64,000 bases of DNA from contig CAVYNE010000046.1 in NCBI GenBank assembly GCA_963769715.1, forward strand, positions 62,001 to 126,000, read 5' to 3'. The translations under genes were made by a program, and so were the position numbers. Below are positions 41,946 to 52,901 of this stretch, piece by piece. The notes under the pieces are model-generated. The model was not told the origin of the DNA, ran no database searches, and was given only the letters and a program-made list of their open reading frames with translations. Positions within the stretch are counted from its first letter, which is position 1. Every line of letters begins with the position of its first letter. The stretch is from Palsa-504 sp963769715 (GTDB lineage: Bacteria > Actinomycetota > Actinomycetes > Streptosporangiales > Streptosporangiaceae).

Positions 41946-44849
41946 ATGTCAACGGAGGGGCGGGGGGCGGAGCTGATGCCCATTGGCCGGGATACAGAGG
42001 CTGCCAGGATCAGCGGATTTCTTGGCGAGGTTACCCGAGGGGCGCGTGTCCTGCTGATCGAGGGTGAAGCAGGGATCGGGAAGACAACCCTGCTAAAAGA
42101 AGGCCATGACACGGCGGTACGGCTCGGGTTCACGGTCCTGTCCGCTTATCCGGTCGAGTCCGAGGTGCCGCTGGAGTTCGCGGGGCTGGCTGACCTGCTG
42201 GAAACGGTCCCGGCCGTCCTTGTCGACGGGCTACCGGGTCCGCAGCGGCAGGCAGTCCGTCAGGCGGTTCTTCGCACTGAGTCCGTGCAACGGCCCGCGG
42301 ATCCGCGGGCCACGGCGACAGCTGTGCTCACGGTGCTTCGCAACCTGTCCGGAATGCAACCGGTAGTGATGGTTGTCGATGACCTGGCGTGGCTGGATAG
42401 CGCTTCCGCCCGCGTCCTGTCGTTCGCGCTGCGCCGTCTGCGGTTTGAGCCCGTGGGCCTGCTCGCGGCGGTGCGGACGGACTGGTCGGGAATCCCGCCT
42501 CGGCTGGCCGCCGACAGCGTCCCAGCCGAAAGAGTCGATCGCCTGCGGCTCAGGCCGCTCAGCCTCGGGGCGATCCGGGAGCTGCTGGCTACCCGGACGA
42601 CGCTGTCTCCGGGCCGGTCGCTGCTGCTGCGCCTGCACGAGGCCTCAGGGGGGAATCCCCTGTTCGCGCTGGAGCTGGCCGCGACGGCGCATGCCGACGT
42701 CCCGCCAGCTTTGCACGACACGCTCGATGTGCCTGACTCGCTGCGGCGTCTGGTGCTCGGGCGGGTCACCGGCCTGGCACCCGGGCCGCGCGATGTGCTC
42801 CTGGTCAGCTCGCTTTCGGCGGAACCGGCGCTGCCGGTCATCTGCGCTGCCGCCCGCGATCCGGCCACCGCGCACGCTGATCTCGAGGCAGGCGTCCGGG
42901 CGGGCTTGCTGGCCATGATCGATGGTGGCATCGCTTTCGTCCATCCGCTGATGCGCTCAGTCGTCGTTGACCAGGCGCGGGCAGCCGATCGCCGCGCCGC
43001 CCACCGCCGGCTGGCCGCCGTGGTGTGCGGCCCCGGGGCGCGGGCCCGTCACCTGGCGCTGGGAGCCGCTGGCCCGGACGAGGCGGTGGCCGGCGAGGTG
43101 GAGGCCGCGGCCCGGATGGCTGCGCGTCGCGGGGCCTGCGACACGGCCGGGGACCTGGCCGAGCTCGCCGTCACCCTCACGCCGCTGGCCCAAGCCGAAA
43201 GTAAGCGGCGCCGGATCGTCCTGGCGGCAGAGGAGCGGTTCGAGGCGTCCGATCCTGCCCGCGCCTGTTGCCTGCTCGAGGACATTATCGATGCGGTGCC
43301 GGCTGGGTCTGCCCGCGCGGAGCTGTTGCGGCGCGTGTCCCGGTATCGCGCGTTCTGCGGTGAGCCGATGACCGACTGGGCCGCCGCGCTGGGACATGCA
43401 CTGGATGAGGCCGGGGACGACATGGCCCTGCAGACCGTCATCATGATGGACCAGGCCGTAGCGGCAAGCCATGCGGGCAACCTCCGGGAGGCAATCCGGA
43501 CCGCCGAGCTGATCTTGGAGCTGGCCGGGCGGGCCGGGGATCGGGCCCTGGAGGCGCAGTGCTGCGCGGGCTTGGCGTTCGCGACGTTCGCGCTCGGCAA
43601 CGGCCTGCGGCCGGACCTGATCAGCCGCGCCCTGGCCGGTCCGCGGCAGTCACCCAGGCTGGGCATGGACCTTCGTCCGAACGTCGCGATCGGTCATCTC
43701 CTGCACTGGGCCGGCGATCTCGACCGCGCCCGGGTCCTGTATGAGCAGGAGTACGCCCGGGCGGTGGAGGACGGCGCCGAGACCGGGCTTCCGTTGGTGC
43801 TGTGGGCCATGGCCGAGAACGAGGGCTGGGCCGGGAACTGGCCGCGGGCCGAACAGCTGGCCGCGGAAGGCTACCGCCTGGCCGAGGATTCCGGCAGCCC
43901 GGCGGCGATCGCGTTCATGTCGGCGGCACGAGCGCTGCTGCACGCCTACCGCGGCCGGATCGATGCTGGCCTGCGGGATGCGGCGCGCGCAGCTGAACTC
44001 GCAAGGCAAGTCGGGATGCCGCTGCCCGCCGCCACGGCGGCGCAGGCCTACGGGATCGCGGTCCTGTCGGCGGGCGACGCTCGCGGTGCCCATCAACGGC
44101 TCGGCCCGCTCGCAGAAGCGGTGCTCGCCACTGGCATGGCCGAACCCGCGCTGTGCCGTTTTGTTCCCGACGAGATCGAGGCGCTCACCCGGCTGGGCGA
44201 CCTTGGCGCGGCAGAGGCGCTGCTCGGCCCGTTCGAGGCCCGGTCCGCCCAGCTGGGCCGGGGATGGGGCATCGCCGTCGCCGGCCGGTGCCGAGGGCTG
44301 CTGCTGGCCGCCCGTGGCGACCTCGCCGACGCGGGGGCAGCGCTGGAAGCAGGACTTCAGGCGCACCAGCGCCTGGCGATGCCGTTCGAAGAAGCACGGA
44401 CGCTTCTTGCCGCCGGGGAGGTCCACCGGCGGGCGCGGCACAAGCAGCAGGCGCTGGATTTCCTCCAGGCCGCGCTGGTGATCTTCGAACGGCTCGGTGC
44501 CCCGCGGTGGCAGGACCGCGTCCGCGGGGAGCTGGCCCGGGTGGGGACACGCGCCACGCCACGCGGAGCCGGGCCGGTCCTGACCGCCGCCGAGCAGCGC
44601 GTGGCCGACCTGGCCGCCGCGGGCCACACCAACGCTGAGGTCGCCGCGGGGCTGTTCATGGCGCAGCGCACCGTCGAGGCTCACCTGTCCCGGGTGTACC
44701 GCAAGCTCAGCGTGCGGTCCCGGAAGGAGCTGTGCCAGATGCTCACACCGTCCGCTCCGCCGCGTTCCCCTGACCTTCCCTCGCAGGACAACATGCGGGG
44801 CTCCACGGATTCGTCCCGGTACCTTCCGCCCATACCGTTTTCCTTGTGA
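41946..44849 (+). CDS. Large LuxR/MalT-type ATP-binding transcriptional regulator
   Basis: 967 residues from an ATG at 41946 with GAGG 6 bases upstream (41976 is an alternative). STAND/AAA ATPase with Walker A GEAGIGKTT at 40-48 and Walker B VVMVVDDLAWLD (about 140); a long helical, TPR-like middle (about 400-850); and a C-terminal LuxR helix-turn-helix, LTAAEQRVADLAAAGHTNAE to RKLSVRSRKEL (about 879-930). A ligand-gated transcription activator. Its end overlaps the first DUF4242 gene (GTGA), and the contractile system follows on the same strand, so it is the natural candidate regulator of that locus; direct proof is absent. Confidence 0.9.
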   Translation: MSTEGRGAELMPIGRDTEAARISGFLGEVTRGARVLLIEGEAGIGKTTLLKEGHDTAVRLGFTVLSAYPVESEVPLEFAGLADLLETVPAVLVDGLPGPQRQAVRQAVLRTESVQRPADPRATATAVLTVLRNLSGMQPVVMVVDDLAWLDSASARVLSFALRRLRFEPVGLLAAVRTDWSGIPPRLAADSVPAERVDRLRLRPLSLGAIRELLATRTTLSPGRSLLLRLHEASGGNPLFALELAATAHADVPPALHDTLDVPDSLRRLVLGRVTGLAPGPRDVLLVSSLSAEPALPVICAAARDPATAHADLEAGVRAGLLAMIDGGIAFVHPLMRSVVVDQARAADRRAAHRRLAAVVCGPGARARHLALGAAGPDEAVAGEVEAAARMAARRGACDTAGDLAELAVTLTPLAQAESKRRRIVLAAEERFEASDPARACCLLEDIIDAVPAGSARAELLRRVSRYRAFCGEPMTDWAAALGHALDEAGDDMALQTVIMMDQAVAASHAGNLREAIRTAELILELAGRAGDRALEAQCCAGLAFATFALGNGLRPDLISRALAGPRQSPRLGMDLRPNVAIGHLLHWAGDLDRARVLYEQEYARAVEDGAETGLPLVLWAMAENEGWAGNWPRAEQLAAEGYRLAEDSGSPAAIAFMSAARALLHAYRGRIDAGLRDAARAAELARQVGMPLPAATAAQAYGIAVLSAGDARGAHQRLGPLAEAVLATGMAEPALCRFVPDEIEALTRLGDLGAAEALLGPFEARSAQLGRGWGIAVAGRCRGLLLAARGDLADAGAALEAGLQAHQRLAMPFEEARTLLAAGEVHRRARHKQQALDFLQAALVIFERLGAPRWQDRVRGELARVGTRATPRGAGPVLTAAEQRVADLAAAGHTNAEVAAGLFMAQRTVEAHLSRVYRKLSVRSRKELCQMLTPSAPPRSPDLPSQDNMRGSTDSSRYLPPIPFSL

Positions 44850-45579
44850 ACCTGCCGGGACAACCCAGCCGGGCCGGGCGTTTCCTGGCCGAGCGGTACT
44901 TGCCGGCCGCGACCCGCGAAGCCCTGGCATCCCAGGTCGACCGCGACCGCACCGCCGCGCGCGCCATGTCCATCCGCCACATCCAGACGATCTACGTACC
45001 CGCCGACGAGACCTGCTTCACCCTCTTCGAAGCCGCGACGCTCGAGCAGGTCACCGAGACCAGCGAACGGTTCGGACTCGGCTACCGCAGAGTGGTCGCC
45101 GCGATCACGCTCGACTCCCCGGAACACGGCGGCAGCTCATGCTGACCGCGCCGCAGGGTGCGCCGCCGCAGCCACCGCAAAAAGCTACGCCGGACGCTGA
45201 CACCGTCCGGTCCGCCGCGCCGCTGAAATCCCCTCGCAGGAAAACATGCGGGGTTCTACGGATTCGTCCCGGCACCGTCCGCCCATACCGTTTCCCTTGT
45301 GAACCTGCGGGACAATCGAGGCGGGCCGGGCGTTTCCTGGCCGAGCGGTACTTGCCGGCCGCGACCCGCGAAGCCCTGGCATCCCAGGTCGACCGCGACC
45401 GCACCGCCGCGCGCGCCATGTCCTTCCGCCACATCCAGACGATCTACGTACCCGCCGACGAGACCCGCTTCACCCTCTTCGAAGCCGCGTCGCCCGACCA
45501 GGTCACCGAGACCAGCGACCGGTCCGGACTCGGCTACCGCAGAGTGGTCGCCGCGATCACGCTCGACTCCCCGGAACTT
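44742..45579 (+). repeat. Tandem segmental duplication, two copies of about 380 bp
   Basis: 44742-45124 and about 45197-45579 are closely similar along their length, including a long exact-looking stretch across AGGTCGACCGCGACCGCACC and the downstream CCACATCCAGACGATCTACG. Each copy carries the tail of the regulator gene and a DUF4242 gene. The spacer between copies is about 70 bases. Confidence 0.9.
44846..45145 (+). CDS. DUF4242 (SCO4226-like nickel-binding) protein, copy 1
   Basis: 99 residues from a GTG overlapping the regulator stop. GRFLAERYLPAATREALASQ, IRHIQTIYVPADETCFTLFE and YRRVVAAITL give the ferredoxin-like fold of DUF4242, whose S. coelicolor member SCO4226 binds nickel. Conserved positions such as the Tyr/Val-Pro-x-Asp-Glu-Thr and Phe-Glu-Ala are present. 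A metal-sensing or storage role is possible but not shown. Such genes often sit beside LuxR giants in actinomycetes. Its stop overlaps the start of copy 2. Confidence 0.75.
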   Translation: MNLPGQPSRAGRFLAERYLPAATREALASQVDRDRTAARAMSIRHIQTIYVPADETCFTLFEAATLEQVTETSERFGLGYRRVVAAITLDSPEHGGSSC

Positions 45580-45618
45580 ACCGACCAGCCCTATTCGAGG
45601 AGATTGCCGTGCCCGTGA
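45139..45618 (+). CDS. DUF4242 (SCO4226-like) protein, copy 2 with an altered N-terminus
   Basis: 159 residues from an ATG inside the last codons of copy 1 (ATGCTGA). From RAGRFLAERYLPAATREALA on it repeats copy 1 with few changes (SFRHIQ, DETRFTLFEA, SPDQVTETSD). In this copy a one-base loss after the old GTG (near 45300) puts that start out of frame, so translation must come from 45139; the added 60 residues include the translated, out-of-frame remains of the regulator tail. It ends inside the sheath gene start (overlap 45609-45618). Either a working coupled gene or an early pseudogene. Confidence 0.6.
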   Translation: MLTAPQGAPPQPPQKATPDADTVRSAAPLKSPRRKTCGVLRIRPGTVRPYRFPCEPAGQSRRAGRFLAERYLPAATREALASQVDRDRTAARAMSFRHIQTIYVPADETRFTLFEAASPDQVTETSDRSGLGYRRVVAAITLDSPELTDQPYSRRLPCP

Positions 45619-47306
45619 CTCCGACCTATCCCGGCGTCTATATCGAGGAAGTGCAAAGCTCCGTCCACACGATTGTGGGGGTGCCGACTTCGGTCGCCGC
45701 ATTTGTCGGGTACGCCGCCCGGGGGCTGGTAGATACGCCCGTACAAGTCAATAGCTGGGCGGACTACCAGCGCGCCTTCGGCGGTCTTGACCCCAGCAGC
45801 CCGATGAGCTATGCCGCGTTCCTTTTCTTCATGAACGGCGGTAACAGCGCCCAGATCGTGCGCGCCAGCGCAACCGACAAGAGCGGCGCACCGGCCAAGA
45901 TCGCCATACCGCCCGCTGCGGCAACGGCCGCCGGAACCGTTCCAGCGCCCCTGATTCTCGTGGCAACGTCACCGGGCACCTGGGGAAACCAGTTGACGGT
46001 AACGGTGGACACCGACAAGCTGGTCACCCCGGGCCTGTTCAACCTCACGATCACCGACGGCGGCAGCGGTGCAGTGGAGAGCTATACAGGCCTCAGCGTC
46101 AGTGCCAGCGCCGCCGGAACCCCCGGGACCGGGATCGCCACGGCGCTGGCGTCGTCGGCGTTGATGAACGTCGATCCGACGAGCGCGGCCACCCAGGCCC
46201 CCGAGGCCGGAACCTACAACTGGGCGGGCCCGGTGCCTGCCGCGGAAACCGCGCCGGCGGGCACTACGACAGCGGGCACTACGACAGCGGGCGCTACGAC
46301 AGCGGGCGCTACGACAGCGGCAACTCCACCTGCGGGCAGCGGCAAAGGCGCGGATATAAACGCCGACAGCCTCGCCGTGCCCGGTGACCAGGCTGCCAAG
46401 ACAGGCATTTACGCGCTGCTCCAAGCCGATATTTTCAACATACTCTGCCTGCCAACGAATCCGAGTCTGCCAGCGCATCCGGCTCAGCAGCCCTATCCCG
46501 CCGCCACACTCAGCCTCGCTGCGCAATTCTGCGCCCAGCAGCGGGCCATGCTCCTCGTCGATCCGCCGACCACGTGGTCGCAGGGCACCCTCACCTTCGA
46601 GACCGTGACCGGGACCGGCCCGGACGGACTGAAAACGCTCGCCATCAGCGGAAGTAACACGGCCAACGCCGCCATTTATTACCCCAACCTGCGGTTTGCC
46701 GACCCCGTCACCAACACGACGGTGCCGCTAGGCCCGTGCGGCGCCGTCGCGGGCGTCTGGGCGAGCACCGACGATGCCCGCGGCGTCTGGAAGGCGCCGG
46801 CCGGCACCGCGGCGGCGCTCACGGGGATCAGCGACCTCTCGGTACCCATCAATGACTCGGAAAGCGGCGTGCTCAACCCGATCGCCGTCAACTGCCTCCG
46901 TACGCTTCCCCTGATCGGCCCGGTGTCGTGGGGTGCCCGGACCGCCGCCGGAGCCGACGAGCTGGCATCGCAATGGAAGTACATCCCGGTGCGCCGGACG
47001 GCGCTCTTCATTGAGGAGTCAATTCGGCGGGGGACCCAGTGGGCCGTATTCGAGCCCAACGACGAGCCACTGTGGTCTTCGGTCCGCCTCAACATCGGCG
47101 CCTTCATGAATTCACTCTTCAAGCAGGGAGCCTTTCAGGGAAGCACGCCGGCTGAGGCCTACCTGGTCCAGTGCGATGCTGACAACAATCCGCAGAGCAG
47201 CATCAATCTAGGTATCTTGAACATCCTCGTGGGATTCCAGCCGCTGGTGCCTGCCGAGTTCGTGATCATCCAGATCGAGCAGCTGGCCGGCCAGCTGCAA
47301 GGCTGA
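45609..47306 (+). CDS. Contractile injection system sheath protein (Afp/Pvc2-4-like)
   Basis: 565 residues from a GTG with GAGGAG upstream. Starts VTPTYPGVYIEEVQSSVHTI and GVPTSVAAFVGYAARG, followed by the FLFFMNGGNSAQIVR strand, the usual N-terminal domain of phage-tail-like sheaths; the C-terminal domain (ALFIEESIRRGTQWAVFEPN, LWSSVRLNIGAFMNSLFKQG, EFVIIQIEQLAGQLQ) is the conserved contraction module. The middle has an insertion of Thr-rich pentapeptide repeats (46259-46318). Contraction of this sheath drives the inner tube through a target membrane. Single sheath gene. First gene of the eCIS operon proper. Confidence 0.95.
   Translation: MPVTPTYPGVYIEEVQSSVHTIVGVPTSVAAFVGYAARGLVDTPVQVNSWADYQRAFGGLDPSSPMSYAAFLFFMNGGNSAQIVRASATDKSGAPAKIAIPPAAATAAGTVPAPLILVATSPGTWGNQLTVTVDTDKLVTPGLFNLTITDGGSGAVESYTGLSVSASAAGTPGTGIATALASSALMNVDPTSAATQAPEAGTYNWAGPVPAAETAPAGTTTAGTTTAGATTAGATTAATPPAGSGKGADINADSLAVPGDQAAKTGIYALLQADIFNILCLPTNPSLPAHPAQQPYPAATLSLAAQFCAQQRAMLLVDPPTTWSQGTLTFETVTGTGPDGLKTLAISGSNTANAAIYYPNLRFADPVTNTTVPLGPCGAVAGVWASTDDARGVWKAPAGTAAALTGISDLSVPINDSESGVLNPIAVNCLRTLPLIGPVSWGARTAAGADELASQWKYIPVRRTALFIEESIRRGTQWAVFEPNDEPLWSSVRLNIGAFMNSLFKQGAFQGSTPAEAYLVQCDADNNPQSSINLGILNILVGFQPLVPAEFVIIQIEQLAGQLQG
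46259..46318 (+). repeat. Four 15-bp tandem units inside the sheath gene
   Basis: Unit GGGCACTACGACAGC occurs four times (two with GCGCT in place of GCACT), encoding AGTTT/AGATT pentapeptides at about residues 217-237, likely on a surface loop of the sheath. In-frame and expansion-prone. Confidence 0.9.
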
Positions 47307-47316
47307 GGAGAGCCAG

Positions 47317-47859
47317 ATGCCCCCCTTCAAGAGCAGCCGAATCGACCCGTACAAGAACTTCAAGTTCAAGGTCAAATTCGAGAGCAGCACTAGCTACGTG
47401 GCCGGCGTGAGTAAGGTGAGCGCGCTAAAGCGCACCACGGAGGTGGTCAAGTTCCGCGACGGTGGCGATGAGAGCACGAGTCGCAAATCACCCGGGCGGA
47501 CCGAATACGATGCCATCACCCTGGAGCGGGGGGTGACCCACGACATCGACTTTGAGCAGTGGGCCAACAAGGTGTGGGACTACAACAACGCTCAGGCCAG
47601 TAACGCCACGCAGGAGGTTTCACTTCTCGACTTCCGTAAGAACATCACGATTGATCTTTTCAACGAAGCCGGCCAGAAGGTCATCTCCTACCAGGTTTTC
47701 CGGTGCTGGGTGTCGGAGTACCAGTCCATGCCTGAGCTGGACGGCAATGCCAACGCCGTCGCCATCCAGCACATCAAGCTGGAAAACGAGGGCTGGATCC
47801 GTGATCCAAGTGTGACCGAGCCTTCGTCGCAGCCGAGCTTCAACGACCCGGTCAGCTGA
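47317..47859 (+). CDS. Contractile injection system inner tube protein (gp19/Afp1-like)
   Basis: 180 residues from an ATG with GAGGAGAG upstream, 10 bases after the sheath stop. RIDPYKNFKFKVKFESSTSY, VAGVSKVSALKRTTEVVKFR, GVTHDIDFEQWANKVWDYNN and NEAGQKVISYQVFRCWVSEY form the beta-sandwich of T4 gp19-type tube proteins. Hexameric rings stack into the tube. Only one tube gene is seen; many eCIS carry two. Confidence 0.95.
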   Translation: MPPFKSSRIDPYKNFKFKVKFESSTSYVAGVSKVSALKRTTEVVKFRDGGDESTSRKSPGRTEYDAITLERGVTHDIDFEQWANKVWDYNNAQASNATQEVSLLDFRKNITIDLFNEAGQKVISYQVFRCWVSEYQSMPELDGNANAVAIQHIKLENEGWIRDPSVTEPSSQPSFNDPVS

Positions 47860-47864
47860 TCGGT

Positions 47865-48593
47865 GTGCCGGCCCCGAACACCGCGACGCTGGTAGACGCG
47901 TGGGAAGACGGGATGGGGGAGCCTCCCGTGGACCGCGCACCGGCCCTGCTCCGGTCACTCGGCCTAGTGGAGGCCGCCTGCGACCCCGCGACCATGACCG
48001 TGGGCGCGTGCGATCTGCTGCTGTATGACCTGCGATGCTGGCTGTTCGGTCCCGACCTCGACCTGGTGGCGGCTTGCCAGGCCTGCGGGGAACTGGTCGA
48101 GCTCGTCATCCCGGCCGCTGAGGTGACGCCTGCCCGTCCCCGCGCCCCGGTGAGCACGGTAACCGTCGAATACGATGGCCTCCTTATCCGGTGCCGCCTG
48201 CCGACCAACGGCGACCTGCGGGAGGTCGCTACGATCGGGCCCGCGGCTACGGTCGCAGACCTGCTCCAGCGCTGCGTCGAAGCCATAGAGGGACCGGGCG
48301 CCCCCGCAGTCGCGACCGCGTTGCCCCCCGCGGCGGCGGAGCGGGTAGCCGATGCCCTGGCGGCCAGCGATCCGGGCGCCGACGTCACCGCCGACATCGA
48401 ATGCCCCTGCGGAGCCGTGTGGCCCGAGACCGTCGATATCCGCTCGATCCTGTGGACCGAACTGACCCGGTGGGTTCATGGCCGCCTGGCTGAGGTCCAC
48501 CAGCTGGCGCTGGCGTACGGATGGGCCGAGCGGGACATCCTCGAGATGAGCCCGCACCGGCGCCGCTTCTACCTCGAATCGTGTGCCCGGTGA
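47865..48593 (+). CDS. Zinc-ribbon baseplate-associated protein (gp26/gp51-like)
   Basis: 242 residues from a GTG. A first CxxC at Cys71/Cys74 (ACQACGELVEL) and a CxC at Cys180/Cys182 (ECPCGAVWP) could bind a zinc ion. The start with PPVDRAPALLRSLG and the end ALAYGWAERDILEMSPHRRR resemble the T4-type baseplate hub assembly proteins found in this position in eCIS and Myoviridae tails. Part of assembly rather than necessarily of the final particle. Overlaps the next start (GTGA). Confidence 0.7.
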   Translation: MPAPNTATLVDAWEDGMGEPPVDRAPALLRSLGLVEAACDPATMTVGACDLLLYDLRCWLFGPDLDLVAACQACGELVELVIPAAEVTPARPRAPVSTVTVEYDGLLIRCRLPTNGDLREVATIGPAATVADLLQRCVEAIEGPGAPAVATALPPAAAERVADALAASDPGADVTADIECPCGAVWPETVDIRSILWTELTRWVHGRLAEVHQLALAYGWAERDILEMSPHRRRFYLESCAR

Positions 48594-49726
48594 CCGCCTA
48601 CATAGACCGGGTGCGGCGGCTCGCGGTCGGCCAGCCGTCGTTGCGGGTACGCCCCCGGTCCCGTTTCGAGCCCGCGCCGCCTGACGCTGAACCGCCGTGG
48701 GAACGGGCGCTGCCCGACGACACATGGTCACCGTTCGAGATCGACGCCAAGGCGGCAGGGCACCCGGCCAGGCCACGGGGAGACGCCCCGCTGATCGCCG
48801 GCACCGTCGGCCGTCCCCCCGCCTCGGCGGTTCCCACCGACCACCCCGACGCGAGAGCGGCGCGTCCCTGGCCTGGCTTGAGGCCCCAGCACTCATCTGG
48901 CTCATCCCACGCCTCCCCGGCACCCGCCGTCCCGGAGGATTTCTCCGGGACGGCGGCCGGTCGCCGCCAGCGCGTATCCGACGGTCCTCCGGCCGGGCCC
49001 GAGGAGCCGCCGACCGTGATCGGGTCTGCATCCGCCGTCCGGCCGATCTCGCCGGATCATGCTGTGGCGGCGTCCAGCCGGGCGCACCCCGCCCTCCCGG
49101 CGATGGCCGGCGACCTAAGCGATCGCGACAAGCACCGCCCAGTGCGGCCGGAGGGCTCAGGTCCGCAATCCGGCCCGGCGGACCGGACGTCCAGGCCGAC
49201 GGGCTACGTCCCGGAGCGTGCAAGCTCCCGCCCAGCGTCGACGGGCTCGACGCCTGACGCGGGACTCGCGGTCTCTGACGCGGGACTCGCGGTCCCGGCC
49301 GCACGCGGCAGCCGATTCGCGGTAAGCCCAGAACCGAACGGGCGCGCCGACCCGCACGAGACGGCTCTCCCGATGGCCCAGGCGGCAGCGGCTGCTCCGC
49401 TGCCCCGGCCTGATCCGGCTGAGGCGGCCGGCCCGGCGCGCAGCCGCTTCCCGCTGCGCGCCGAGCGGATCGCGCTGGCCGAGCTGACGACCGATGACCC
49501 GGCCATGGCATCCCGGCCAGCACGCCCTGACGTCGGCCGGCGAACGGCAGCAGGAACCGGGCCCGACGAGGTGACGGTCACCATCGGTCGCGTCGAGGTC
49601 CGCGTTGGTCCGCCGGCGCCTCCCGCGGGCGCGGCCGCGGGGGTCGCCGGCGGCCGTCCGGCCCGAGCCCAGCCCAGCCGGCTGCAGGACTACCTACGAG
49701 CGCGGGCGGCCGGGAGGGTCGGTTGA
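48590..49726 (+). CDS. Pro/Ala-rich eCIS-associated protein, function unknown
   Basis: 378 residues from a GTG at 48590 overlapping the previous stop. The opening TAYIDRVRRLAVGQPSLRVR is structured; residues 40-330 are low-complexity Pro/Ala/Arg/Ser sequence with a doubled SDAGLAV motif near 225; and the end ERIALAEL...DEVTVTIGRVEVRVG is again regular, a short beta motif often seen at the ends of such proteins in actinomycete eCIS loci. Probably a disordered linker tethering two parts, for instance linking to tail assembly. No catalytic motif. Confidence 0.65.
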   Translation: MTAYIDRVRRLAVGQPSLRVRPRSRFEPAPPDAEPPWERALPDDTWSPFEIDAKAAGHPARPRGDAPLIAGTVGRPPASAVPTDHPDARAARPWPGLRPQHSSGSSHASPAPAVPEDFSGTAAGRRQRVSDGPPAGPEEPPTVIGSASAVRPISPDHAVAASSRAHPALPAMAGDLSDRDKHRPVRPEGSGPQSGPADRTSRPTGYVPERASSRPASTGSTPDAGLAVSDAGLAVPAARGSRFAVSPEPNGRADPHETALPMAQAAAAAPLPRPDPAEAAGPARSRFPLRAERIALAELTTDDPAMASRPARPDVGRRTAAGTGPDEVTVTIGRVEVRVGPPAPPAGAAAGVAGGRPARAQPSRLQDYLRARAAGRVG

Positions 49727-50924
49727 GCAACGACCGGGCCATCGCTGCGGTGACCTCGACGCTCCGGAACATGCTGTTCCAGGCGGTATCCAGCGACGCT
49801 GACCTGGCGGGGACAACGGTGACTACCCGCCCGCCTGACCGGGCGCGCCAAGACGGCAGCGCCGGCAACCAGATCAACCTCTTCTTGTACCGGACATCCA
49901 TCGACGCGGCCTGGCGCAACCAGGACCTGCCGGGAATCCGTCCCGGTGAGTCCGGCCAGCCTCCCCTGCCGCTCGTGCTGTCTTACCTGCTGACCGCCTA
50001 TGGCGAGGACGACAACGAGGTCCTGGCCCACCGGCTCCTGGGCATCGGGATGCAACTGCTCAATGACCAGCCCCTGCTCTCCCCCAGCGCCATTGTCGCG
50101 GCGCTGAGCGGAAGCGGGCTGGAAGACCAGCCCGACCGGGTCAGGATCACCCCGCATCCCATCCCGATGGACGAGATCTCCCGGCTCTGGGCCACTTTCA
50201 GCACCGGCTACCGCATCTCGGCGAGCTACGACGCTGCCGTGGTCCTGATCGACAACAACCAGCCGATCCGGGCCCCGCTGCCGGTCCTGGCCCGCTCGGC
50301 CGGGGACCTGGGACCGCACGCCGGCGCGCAGGTGGCGCCGTTCCTCCAGGCCGCCTCGCCGCCCAACGCCCAGTCCGGCGCCCGCCCCGGCGACGCGGTG
50401 ACCCTGATCGGCCAGCGCCTGGCCGGCGTGTCCCAGGTCCGGGTCTCGGGCGGCGCGCTGAGCGGCCCGCAGCTGCTGCCGGTCGCCGCGGCGTCCGGCA
50501 GCGCTCTCACCGTCCAGATGCCGACGGACCCGCCGCTGCCCGCCGGGGTCATCGCCGTCACCGCCCAGGTGACGGCGGCCGATGGCGACACACTGGCCAG
50601 CAACGCCGTCCCGCTCGTCCTGGTGCCGGTGATCACCAGCACCGCCCCGCTGGCAGCGACGCTTTCCGGCGGGTCGGCGACCGTTGAGGTCACCTGCTCG
50701 CCTGCCGTGCTGGAGTCCCAGACGGTCACGCTCGCCATCGGCTCTCAGATCGTGGCCGGCACCCCCGGGGCGCCCGGCAGCGAGCCCCGTACGTCCCTGT
50801 CCTTCACCTTGCAGGGATTTACCGCCGGCTCGTATGTCCTGCGCCTGCGGGTGGACGGGCAGGACAGCATCCCGGTCGTGGCCGGCCAGACCAGCTTCGA
50901 TCCGAACCAGCGCCTGGTGCTGTC

Positions 50925-50928
<4 letters not shown>
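49723..50928 (+). CDS. DUF4255 cap/tail-terminator-like protein (Afp16/Pvc16-like)
   Basis: 401 residues from a TTG overlapping the previous stop (TTGA). The N-terminal DUF4255 domain is clear: VTSTLRNMLFQAV, NQINLFLYRTSIDAAWRNQD, LPLVLSYLLTAYGEDDNEVL and AHRLLGIGMQLLND. The C-terminal half (about 220-400) has Ig/IPT-like repeats (GDAVTLIGQRLAGVSQVRVS ... NAVPLVLVP). In PVC the equivalent caps the tube and ends its growth. The Ig-like extension is an added surface module. Overlaps the ATPase start. Confidence 0.88.

Positions 50929-52897
<1,969 letters not shown>

Positions 52898-52901
<4 letters not shown>

Noticed and set aside
46259..46318. CRISPR-like repeat
   Set aside because: Units are contiguous, 15 bases, in-frame and without spacers; a coding minisatellite, not an array.
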